Origin: Erwinia sp.
GTDB taxonomy: Bacteria; Pseudomonadota; Gammaproteobacteria; Enterobacterales; Enterobacteriaceae
NCBI GenBank assembly: GCA_964016415.1
Contig: OZ024666.1
Span: forward strand, 3,267,310 to 3,331,309
Direction: 5' to 3'
DNA length: 64,000 nucleotides
The position numbers and the translations under genes are program-made. This document shows, in pieces, positions 56,681 to 64,000 of the stretch (the first letter of the stretch is position 1; each line of letters begins with the position of its first letter). Below the pieces are notes generated by a model that was not told the origin of the DNA, did not search any database, and saw nothing but the letters and a program-made list of their open reading frames with translations.

Positions 56681-57142
56681 ATGAAAATTAATGCCAGTAA
56701 GATCGCCCTGTTAGTGTGTACAGCCTTTGCTCTGTCTGCCTGCTCCACTCAAGGTACTAAAGGTCCAAATGTGCAAATCCAGCCAGCGCCTGTGGCTGCA
56801 ACACCAGCTAAGACAGGCAGTGTTGTCAGCGAACAATACGTCCAGCGCAAAGGTGCAATTTTTAGTGGTGTGACTATCGCATCGACCAAAGACCAGTGCA
56901 TAGATAATTTCAACTTTCTGAAAAATGCAGATCTTGAGCAATATCGTGAATATACAGAAGAGTATAATACGATAAATCAGGGTTATTCTTTCCTCAATAT
57001 CAATAAAGATATCATGGGCAAAGATGCTCGTCGTGTCTACACAATGGCATTAAATATTAAGCTGGAAACCCTGTGCTCCAAGCTGCAATACTCTGGCTTT
57101 GAAGCCGTACGTAAGAAAATTGAGGGTCTTTCCGCACTGTAA
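56681..57142 (+). CDS. Lipoprotein of unknown function
   Basis: 153 residues from the ATG at 56681, preceded by AGAAAGG. The N-terminus is a lipoprotein signal (KINASKIALLVCTAFALSAC) with lipobox LSAC and lipidated Cys at about residue 20. A Pro/Ala-rich linker (about 30-50) and a helical C-terminal domain (VSEQYVQRKGAIFSG, DQCIDNFNFLKNADLEQYREY) with two further cysteines follow. No acidic residue sits at +2, so outer-membrane sorting is likely. I do not recognise the family. Its position beside the lap locus may or may not be meaningful. Confidence 0.75.
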   Translation: MKINASKIALLVCTAFALSACSTQGTKGPNVQIQPAPVAATPAKTGSVVSEQYVQRKGAIFSGVTIASTKDQCIDNFNFLKNADLEQYREYTEEYNTINQGYSFLNINKDIMGKDARRVYTMALNIKLETLCSKLQYSGFEAVRKKIEGLSAL

Positions 57143-57462
57143 TCAGTGAATGGTATACGTGGTTAAGTTTTAACTGCTTTCACGTATAGTGTGTGACAGC
57201 GGGAAGCACATTTAACTGCAGCGTGTTGTATTTATGACGTTGCATTTATTTATTGACTTTTTTCAGTAGTGTAACAAACCAAATGTGTTGTATTACTGAT
57301 AAATGGTCATTGTGATTTGTAGCCTGATTTGATAGATATATTTTGTTATCAATATGTTTATTTTGTTGCTACTTTCCCGCCTTTTCATACCAAAATATAA
57401 ATGCTAAATAAAAATACATTTGAATAATGTGTTAATTTTCTTCATCGTCCGCAGAGACTACC
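57143..57462. other. AT-rich gap between the lipoprotein and secreted-protein genes
   Basis: 320 bases, increasingly AT-rich. At 57202-57221 a 20-base stretch resembles 57651-57670 inside the next gene (18 of 20 identical). No terminator or promoter can be named with confidence. Confidence 0.4.
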
Positions 57463-57990
57463 ATGCAAAATATTGTTAATTATGATTTTTCCAGTAAAAC
57501 AAAAGCGGTCGCCAGAATATTACTGCTTACTCAGCTCTCTCTACCTTTATTTATGGCTTTTCCATCGCTTAGCCATGCAAATGCATTATCAGAGAATATG
57601 CTCGAAACCCTGGTTGGAATGCAGTCAGTTTCTGTCAACACTACTAAGTCGGAAGCACATTCAACTGCTGTTTCCACGATCACCAGCAATGTGAATAACG
57701 CTAATTTTTCGACAGGACAAGTCCTGGATACGGTAAGTGGCATTCAGGCACTCATGGGTGAACCTGCGGATATCATGACGCCCCAAGTATGGGATAATGG
57801 TTCTTCAGATGAAATGTCCACAACGATTCAGGGCATTGATGCTTTTGTCATCAAACCTCGTATGCTCGACAAAAAAGAAACTGTCAAAGTGGAAGCGAAG
57901 AAACCGTCCAAAGTAAAAAAATCACGGATCAAGAAAAGTAATACAAAAAAAGTCAAACCTAAAAAGACTATGCCCGTTAATGCAGAGTGA
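57463..57990 (+). CDS. Secreted protein with a lysine-rich tail, unrecognised
   Basis: 175 residues. A long signal sequence (SKTKAVARILLLTQLSLPLFMAFPSLSHANA) with likely cleavage after SHA or ANA resembles in style the signals of invasin-type inverse autotransporters. The middle (about 40-130) is Ser/Thr/Asn-rich without cysteine. The last 40 residues are Lys-rich (KVEAKKPSKVKKSRIKKS). No beta-barrel or known catalytic motif is visible. It could be a truncated surface protein or a small exported cationic protein. Confidence 0.65.
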   Translation: MQNIVNYDFSSKTKAVARILLLTQLSLPLFMAFPSLSHANALSENMLETLVGMQSVSVNTTKSEAHSTAVSTITSNVNNANFSTGQVLDTVSGIQALMGEPADIMTPQVWDNGSSDEMSTTIQGIDAFVIKPRMLDKKETVKVEAKKPSKVKKSRIKKSNTKKVKPKKTMPVNAE

Positions 57991-58843
57991 AGACAACGTC
58001 TTGTGATATTTTTATATCTTAAGGTTAACTTTTTTGTAGCTGTATGACCTCTATCTGGATATAGCTTATCAGGCGCCTGTTACGACAGGCGTATTTCCTG
58101 TAGTAAGCTGAGAGTAAATTTTTCAGGAAAGTTTCCGGATCTGTTCTTTATCATCACGCTTTCTTTTTCTCCGGCCCCTTCTTTTCCAAAAAATAGTTCG
58201 TATATTCCATATCTGCTACCAAAAAGACATCAGCCGAGTGTCAGCACGAATTTTTTTCTGATGGTAAAGCAGTTAATTTACCTGCGTAGAAAAAATATTA
58301 ACTAATTCTGTACTATCGAATCAAATTCAATCCAGAGAAAGCTGAGTGTTTCTTGTCGGTTATGTCTTTATTTTGTAATTCTTGTTTTGTTTTTTGTTAA
58401 ATTTAACCGGCTCTTTCGATTCGGAACATTGCTACTGAAAAGTCACATAAAATAAGTTTTTTATTGTGCTAAATTTCATTCATGATGCCTAATCTGACGA
58501 TTCGCGTCTACACCCGCACATGCCAGCAGTGCCATTACCGGGCGAGTGGATGCCAGCAGCAGTCTTACTGCTGAATCGAGCCATGATACAGCGGTCGCCT
58601 GTTTTGCCTAAGGCGTACCTCTGCTATCCCTGATGTTGCAATAGCGCTGCAACTGAGCGAGTACTCATCACAGGGTGTAAACTGAGATTCCCGGGTCCCT
58701 GGTATAATAGACGTTTTTGATTATCTGACCCCCTGCTTTATCGGTAAAAGTCAGATGGAAAATTAGTCACTCTCACAGACGAAGAAAAGGTTTTTTTGGA
58801 GAGATGATAAGTGTGTGGTTATAGACTTTTTAGCATCATGCTG
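57991..58843. other. 853-bp gap downstream of recG, no recognised gene
   Basis: In E. coli gltS lies next to recG; no trace of gltS is seen here. The left half is AT-rich; 58480-58700 is of normal composition with short frames only. A TATAAT at 58703-58708 points away from recG and has no gene downstream. This may hold an eroded gene or an untranslated RNA. Confidence 0.4.
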
Positions 58844-60925
58844 TCAGGCGTTAGTGTAACGCTGTGAAGCCGGTAGCCAGCGCATCACCAACGCTTCGGC
58901 ATGTTGGGGATAATGCTGATGAAGATAACGGGCAATGCGCTGTACTTCCGGGATCAACCGTTGATCACGTAGCAGACTGGCAACTTTGAACTCTGCATTG
59001 CCGGTTTGTCGTGTGCCGAGCAATTCACCTGGCCCCCGGATTTCCAGATCGCGCTGGGCGATAACGAAACCATCATTACTATCGCGTAATACCTGTAGAC
59101 GCTGCTGGGCGCTTTGCGTCAGAGGAGCTTTGTATAGAAGAACGCAGTGTGAGGCAGTTGCACCGCGTCCTACCCGTCCTCTCAACTGATGCAATTGCGC
59201 CAGCCCCAGTCGTTCCGGATTTTCAATAATCATCAAACTGGCATTGGGCACATTAACGCCCACTTCGATTACTGTGGTAGCGATAAGCAGATCTAAAGAA
59301 GCAGCACTGAATGCTTGCATTACCTTTTGCTTTTCGCTCGACTTCATTCTTCCATGTACCAGTCCGATGCGTAACCCGGGCAGAGCCAGCTTTAGTGCTT
59401 CGCAGGTCACTTCGGCTGCCTGAGCTTCCAGTTGCTCTGATTCATCAATCAGTGTACACACCCAATAGGCCTGACGTTTTTCTTCAGTACAGGCCCGATT
59501 AACGCGATTAATAACCTCATCACGCCGGGTATCGGCGATGGCAACGGTGGTAACAGGTGTTCTGCCAGGGGGAAGTTCATCAATCGTCGAGGTGTCCAGA
59601 TCAGCATAGGCTGTCATGGCCAGAGTTCTTGGGATCGGGGTTGCTGTCATGATCAGTTGATGAGGATGAAACCCCTGGCGTATTCCTTTTTCACGCAGGG
59701 CCAGCCGTTGAGCCACGCCGAAACGGTGCTGTTCATCAATGATGACCAGTGCGACGTTATTAAACTTTACCTGTTGCTGGAAAAGTGCATGTGTACCGAC
59801 GATCATTGAGACTTCACCCGCTGCAATTGCTTCCTGCTGTGCTTCTCGTGCTTTGCCTTTTTGTTTTCCAGCCAACCAGCCCACCTGGATTCCCAGCGGC
59901 TCGAACCAGGCGCGGAAATTCTCTGCATGCTGCTCTGCCAAAAGCTCTGTAGGAGCCATCATCACGACCTGCTTACCTTCGGCAATCACGACCAGCGCGG
60001 CAAGTGCGGCGACCAGCGTTTTACCTGAACCGACATCTCCCTGTACTAAACGCATCATCGGATAGGGTTTGCTGAGATCTTGTTCGATTTCATCTACAAC
60101 CCGTGATTGCGCCTGAGTCGGAGAAAAGGGTAAAGAGGCCAGCAATTTGTCAGTGAGATGATGTGACAGGGTCAAAGGCAGAGCCGGATCACGTTGGGCA
60201 CCGGCTTTGATAGCCAGCATACTAAGATGATGTGCCAGTAGTTCTTCCATTATCAGACGCTGCTGTGCCGGATGCTGGCCGTTTTCCAGATCATTTAAGA
60301 GAATATCAGCAGGTGGTCGATGCAAAATACGTAATGCTTCTGGCAAACTTAACATTTGGTGTGCCAGCTCAGCAGGTAATAATTCAGGAAATGCATACTG
60401 AGGCAGAAGAGTCAGAGCCTGGTCAGTCAGATTACGTAAGGTTGTCTGACGTACGCCTTCCGTCATCGGATAAACCGGAGTTAGCGTTTCCTGTAATGCT
60501 GAAACAGTGTGATCATTATTCAGCTGATATTCCGGATGAATAATTTCTGCACCCCGTTGCCCGCGCTTCACTTCTCCCCATGCTCTGAGCTGCTTTCCGG
60601 GGGAGAAACTGTTTTTCATCGCGGCATTAAAGTTAAAAAACCGCAAAGTCAGTATTCCGGTACCATCACTGATCTGACAGGTTAACATTCGACGGCGACC
60701 AAAAGCGATTTCGCTATGCCGAATCGTGCCTTCAACCATGGCGTGAATATTGGGTTGTAATTGGTCGATGGTATATAACCTGGTGCGATCTTCATAACGC
60801 AGCGGGAGGTGAAATAGTAGATCCTGTACAGTATGTAAGCCGAGTTTTGCCAGCTTTGCACTCAGGCTTGCTCCCACACCTGACAGGGAGCTCAAGGCTA
60901 TCGTGTCAGGCCGGAGGGCAGTCAT
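58844..60925 (-). CDS. recG: ATP-dependent DNA helicase RecG
   Basis: Branch-migrating helicase that reverses stalled forks and processes Holliday junctions. 693 residues, the E. coli length. The N-terminal wedge/OB domain is followed by helicase motifs: I GDVGSGKT, Ia APTELLAEQH, II DEQHRFG, III TATPIPRT, V VIEVGVNVPNA and VI QLRGRVGRG. Its start overlaps the trmH stop by four bases. Confidence 0.97.
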   Translation of the reverse strand: MTALRPDTIALSSLSGVGASLSAKLAKLGLHTVQDLLFHLPLRYEDRTRLYTIDQLQPNIHAMVEGTIRHSEIAFGRRRMLTCQISDGTGILTLRFFNFNAAMKNSFSPGKQLRAWGEVKRGQRGAEIIHPEYQLNNDHTVSALQETLTPVYPMTEGVRQTTLRNLTDQALTLLPQYAFPELLPAELAHQMLSLPEALRILHRPPADILLNDLENGQHPAQQRLIMEELLAHHLSMLAIKAGAQRDPALPLTLSHHLTDKLLASLPFSPTQAQSRVVDEIEQDLSKPYPMMRLVQGDVGSGKTLVAALAALVVIAEGKQVVMMAPTELLAEQHAENFRAWFEPLGIQVGWLAGKQKGKAREAQQEAIAAGEVSMIVGTHALFQQQVKFNNVALVIIDEQHRFGVAQRLALREKGIRQGFHPHQLIMTATPIPRTLAMTAYADLDTSTIDELPPGRTPVTTVAIADTRRDEVINRVNRACTEEKRQAYWVCTLIDESEQLEAQAAEVTCEALKLALPGLRIGLVHGRMKSSEKQKVMQAFSAASLDLLIATTVIEVGVNVPNASLMIIENPERLGLAQLHQLRGRVGRGATASHCVLLYKAPLTQSAQQRLQVLRDSNDGFVIAQRDLEIRGPGELLGTRQTGNAEFKVASLLRDQRLIPEVQRIARYLHQHYPQHAEALVMRWLPASQRYTNA

Positions 60926-61620
60926 CTTTTACGTACCGGGGATTGCATCGCTGCCCACCACTCTTCAGGCGCGATAACCTCACCCAGCTTATTGATTTGT
61001 GGATAAGGTAATCCCTTTTGCTTTGCGACCCTTGCCAGCACAGGATAGCCGCCTTCAAACAAACGACGTTGCTGTTCAGCCTGAGGCAACGTGCAGTGCT
61101 GACGTTGATACATTCCGGCATTTTGCCGCTGTCGCTGAGCTTCATAGAGAATTAATGCGCAAGCCACTGAAACATTTAATGATTGCACCATGCCCAGCAT
61201 GGGAATAATAATTTGCTGATCGGCCAGCTGCAGCGCCTCATCTGTGATACCAGTTTTTTCCTGCCCGAGTAAAATACAGGTTGGTCTGGTGTAGTCGATA
61301 TCACGGAAATCGACGGCATGTTCAGAAAGATGCGTCGCCAGGATCTGCATACCCTGTTTCTTCAATTCTTGTGATGCATCAGTCATTGTTGGGTGTGTTT
61401 TCACTTCTACCCAGCTATTACTTCCGGCAGCCATGGAAACCATGGTGCGCATGCGATTAACGGGCCAGACAGCATGCACTTCATGCACACCGACAGCATC
61501 AGCAGTACGAATGATGGCGGAGACGTTATGTGGTTTGTGAACCTGTTCCAGACACACGGTCAGATCGTGTTGCCGGGCAGCAAGCATTTCCAGAATGCGG
61601 GCATGACGTTGAGCATTCAT
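60922..61620 (-). CDS. trmH: tRNA (Gm18) 2'-O-methyltransferase TrmH
   Basis: SPOUT-family methylase for G18 of tRNA. 232 residues (E. coli 229). Motif 1 NVSAIIRTADAVGVHEVHAV has the catalytic arginine, and motifs 2/3 (CILLGQEKTGITDEAL and IIIPMLGMVQSLNVSVACALILYEAQRQR) form the knot that binds S-adenosylmethionine. It starts 3 bases after the spoT stop. Confidence 0.96.
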   Translation of the reverse strand: MNAQRHARILEMLAARQHDLTVCLEQVHKPHNVSAIIRTADAVGVHEVHAVWPVNRMRTMVSMAAGSNSWVEVKTHPTMTDASQELKKQGMQILATHLSEHAVDFRDIDYTRPTCILLGQEKTGITDEALQLADQQIIIPMLGMVQSLNVSVACALILYEAQRQRQNAGMYQRQHCTLPQAEQQRRLFEGGYPVLARVAKQKGLPYPQINKLGEVIAPEEWWAAMQSPVRKR

Positions 61621-61623
61621 AGA

Positions 61624-63741
61624 TCAGTTTCGGTTACGGTGTACTTTGATCATATCGGGCATGACGCGAATTTTTCGCATAATATGAGCCAGATGGATAC
61701 GATCATGCACGGTAAGACGTATAAAAGCGCTGTAGACGCGCCCCTCTTTTTCTTCGGTGTTCAGGCTTTGAATTCCTGATCCGGCGGTATTGATCGCCGC
61801 AGTGAGATTGGCCAGCGCTCCCTGATGATTGAACATTTCTACTTTAATTTCTGCAACAAACTCCTGATCAGTGGTTTTATCCCACTCTACCGCCATAAAC
61901 TTTTCTGGTTCTTTTTGGTAACCACGAATATTACGACAGGACTCATGGTGCACAACTAATCCTTTACCCGGACTAACGTAGGCAATAATCGGGTCACCGG
62001 GAATAGGGCGACAGCATTTAGCAAAAGTGATTAGTACGCCATCTGCGCCTTTGATAGGCAGTTTGCTACGCGAAGAGCTCGCTACGCTCAATGCCGGAGA
62101 AATCTCTTCACCCTGCTGTAAATTTCTGGCGATAACCACACTCATGGCATTACCAAGACCAATTTCAGCCAGTAGATCGTCAAGTGTTGCCAGTTTCATG
62201 CGCTCCAGCTCTTGCTGAACATTGGCAGCGGGTATCTCTGCGAGTTTACGGCTACCACCGAGGGCGAGATTCAGCAGCCGGCGTCCCAGATTAACAGAGT
62301 CGTCACGTTTCAGGTTTTTGAGCAACTGGCGAATTTTTGCACGTGCTTTCGAACTGACAACAAAATTTAACCATGCAGCATTAGGACGCGCCCCTGGTGC
62401 GGTAATAATTTCAACTGTCTGACCACTACTTAGTGGTTGTGAAAGCGGGTAGGGCTGGCGATCGACACGCGCACCGACACAAGCGTGCCCGATGTCGGTA
62501 TGCACTGCATAGGCAAAGTCCACAGAAGTGGCGCCAGCCGGAAGCTCGACAATGCGGCCCTCAGGGGTAAAAACGTAAATCTCGTCAGGAAAAAGATCAG
62601 ATTTGACACTTTCGATAAATTCAAATGAACTGCCTGCGCTTTGCTGTAACTCAAGCAGGCTTTGTAGCCAGCGTTGTGCGCGAATTTGTGCAGTGGTGCT
62701 GCTTTCAACCTGCTCTTTATAGGCCCAGTGGGCTGCGACTCCCATTTCTGCCATTTGATCCATATCTTCTGTACGGATCTGGACCTCGACAGGGACACCG
62801 TGCGGCCCAATCATTGATGTATGCAATGATTGATAACCGTTAGCTTTGGGAATGGCGATATAGTCTTTCATTCTGCCTGGACGTGGTTTATACAGGCTGT
62901 GCATCTGACCCAGAACGCGGTAACAGGTGTCGACATCACGCACAATGACGCGAAAAGCATAGATATCCATAATCGAGTGAAAACGCTGTTCTTTCAGATG
63001 CATTTTGCGATAAATGGAGTAAAGGTGCTTTTCACGGCCACTCACCCGGCAGGCAATCCCTGCTTCCTGAAGACGCCCTTCGATCTCAGAAAGTATTTTC
63101 TGAATCATCTCCTTACGGTTGCCGCGGGCAGCTTTGACCACCTCACGAATAACCCGGCATCGGTTAGGGTACAGTGCTTCAAAGCCCAGCTCTTCCAGCT
63201 CTGTTTTCAGATGATGAATACCTAAGCGGTGCGCCAGGGGACTATATATTTCAAGTGTTTCAAGGGCTATGCGACGTCGTTTATCGGGCCTCAGGGAGCC
63301 AAGTGTGCGCATGTTGTGAGTGCGATCAGCCAGTTTGATGAGGATAACGCGAATATCCTGCACCATCGCCATGATCATCTTCCTGAAGTTTTCCGCCTGC
63401 GCTTCTTCTTTATCGCGAAACTTTAGCTTATCCAGCTTGGACACGCCCTCTACTAATTCGGCAACGCTTTTGCCGAACAGCTGCTCCATGTCCTGATAGG
63501 TGGCAGGTGTATCTTCGATTACATCGTGCAACAAAGCTGCAATGAGGGTTTCATGATCCAGCTTCATCTCAGCCAGAATACAGGCCACAGCCACAGGATG
63601 TGTAATGTAAGGCTCACCACTGGAGCGAGTTTGTCCCTCATGAGCATCACGAGCAACAAGATAAGCCTGCCTGAGACGCTTTATTTGATCTTCAGGCAGG
63701 TATTTTCCAGTAAGCTGATTCAGGCTTTCAGACAGATACAA
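61624..63741 (-). CDS. spoT: Bifunctional (p)ppGpp synthase/hydrolase SpoT
   Basis: Makes and degrades the alarmone ppGpp, mainly as hydrolase. 705 residues (E. coli 702). The HD hydrolase domain shows THPVAVACIL and LLHDVIEDT. The synthetase domain carries RFHSIMDIYAFRVIV and YKPRPGRMKDYIAIPKANGYQSLHT. TGS (YVFTPEGRIVELPAGATSVDFAYAVHTDIGH) and C-terminal ACT domains (VEMFNHQGALANLTAAI) follow. It lies 21 bases after rpoZ in the usual rpoZ-spoT-trmH-recG order. Confidence 0.97.
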   Translation of the reverse strand: MYLSESLNQLTGKYLPEDQIKRLRQAYLVARDAHEGQTRSSGEPYITHPVAVACILAEMKLDHETLIAALLHDVIEDTPATYQDMEQLFGKSVAELVEGVSKLDKLKFRDKEEAQAENFRKMIMAMVQDIRVILIKLADRTHNMRTLGSLRPDKRRRIALETLEIYSPLAHRLGIHHLKTELEELGFEALYPNRCRVIREVVKAARGNRKEMIQKILSEIEGRLQEAGIACRVSGREKHLYSIYRKMHLKEQRFHSIMDIYAFRVIVRDVDTCYRVLGQMHSLYKPRPGRMKDYIAIPKANGYQSLHTSMIGPHGVPVEVQIRTEDMDQMAEMGVAAHWAYKEQVESSTTAQIRAQRWLQSLLELQQSAGSSFEFIESVKSDLFPDEIYVFTPEGRIVELPAGATSVDFAYAVHTDIGHACVGARVDRQPYPLSQPLSSGQTVEIITAPGARPNAAWLNFVVSSKARAKIRQLLKNLKRDDSVNLGRRLLNLALGGSRKLAEIPAANVQQELERMKLATLDDLLAEIGLGNAMSVVIARNLQQGEEISPALSVASSSRSKLPIKGADGVLITFAKCCRPIPGDPIIAYVSPGKGLVVHHESCRNIRGYQKEPEKFMAVEWDKTTDQEFVAEIKVEMFNHQGALANLTAAINTAGSGIQSLNTEEKEGRVYSAFIRLTVHDRIHLAHIMRKIRVMPDMIKVHRNRN

Positions 63742-63762
63742 GGGCGGGCTTCCGATGACGGT

Positions 63763-64000
63763 TTAACGGCGGCCTTCAGCAATCGCTGTAACAGCCTGTA
63801 ATTCTGCTGCTTCCTGATCTTGCTGCTCCTGACGTTCACGCAGGTCAAGGATCTGATTAGTGATCAGCCCCTCTTCTATTTCACGCAGCGCAATGACGGT
63901 TGATTTATCGTTCTCTTCAGGAACGAGAGAATCTTTACCGCCAATCTGCATCTGACGTGCGCGACGCGCAGCAACCAGAACAAGGTCAAAACGGTTACCA
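63763..64000 (-). CDS. rpoZ: RNA polymerase omega subunit RpoZ (5' end outside the window)
   Basis: Assembly subunit of RNA polymerase. The visible part is the last 79 residues of about 91, beginning [21 protein letters not shown] at the window edge and ending [11 protein letters not shown] as in E. coli. The start codon lies beyond 64000; the internal methionine at 63951 is not the start. Confidence 0.95.
   Translation of the reverse strand, partial: GNRFDLVLVAARRARQMQIGGKDSLVPEENDKSTVIALREIEEGLITNQILDLRERQEQQDQEAAELQAVTAIAEGRR

Noticed and set aside
58703-58708. Perfect TATAAT as a promoter
   Set aside because: It points away from recG, has no good -35 at 17 bases, and no gene lies downstream on that strand.

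Overview
The window is chromosomal DNA from a member of the Enterobacterales. Nearly every housekeeping protein has the length and sequence of its Escherichia coli counterpart (PstSCAB-PhoU, MnmE-YidC-YidD-RnpA-RpmH, DnaA-DnaN-RecF-GyrB, GlnALG, BipA, RecG-TrmH-SpoT-RpoZ). The gene set and a LapA/BapA-type adhesin locus fit an Erwinia/Pantoea-like lineage, but this is inference. Several genes carry fresh lesions and one gene is broken by an insertion sequence, which suggests recent relaxed selection such as host restriction.

Layout. 1-4650: high-affinity phosphate uptake operon pstSCAB-phoU. 4669-9227: an MFS transporter, a broken PAS-PAS-GGDEF diguanylate cyclase and the adenine permease adeP. 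9232-13075 (minus strand): mnmE, yidC, yidD, rnpA, rpmH. 13178-19719 (plus strand): dnaA-dnaN-recF-gyrB behind a control region with DnaA boxes and eight GATC sites. 19720-24332: yidA, yidR, a frameshifted secreted Ig-like protein in an AT-rich patch, and yidQ. 24765-37388: a block that lies elsewhere in E. coli (yihI, hemN, murQ, glnG-glnL-glnA, bipA, yihX-yihY-dtd, fabY), with a textbook sigma-54/NtrC control region upstream of glnA. 37420-40584: yicH and xanP. 40723-56017: a complete but decayed Lap biofilm-adhesin system. 56681-57990: a lipoprotein and a lysine-tailed secreted protein, neither recognised. 58844-64000 (minus strand): recG, trmH, spoT, rpoZ (cut by the window edge).

The most striking region is the Lap locus. 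It encodes a type I secretion ABC transporter (lapB), membrane fusion protein (lapC), TolC-like outer membrane channel (lapE), a giant repetitive RTX adhesin (lapA/bapA-like), a small accessory protein, the c-di-GMP receptor lapD and the periplasmic protease lapG. In the known system LapD holds LapG away from the adhesin when c-di-GMP is high; when c-di-GMP falls, LapG cuts at a TAAG-type site and frees the adhesin. Here five of the six core genes carry independent lesions: nonsense codons in lapC (two), lapA and lapG, frameshifts in lapE and lapA, and in lapD an IS3-family insertion with loss of the middle of the gene. The lapA nonsense codon directly follows the TAAG motif. A diguanylate cyclase in the same window is also broken, so a c-di-GMP/biofilm module appears to be going out of use.

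A second unusual feature is a (TGGC)6 tetranucleotide tract inside yihX. The present length puts the gene out of frame, while five units would restore it. That is the arrangement of a phase-variable contingency locus, although it sits in a metabolic HAD phosphatase gene.
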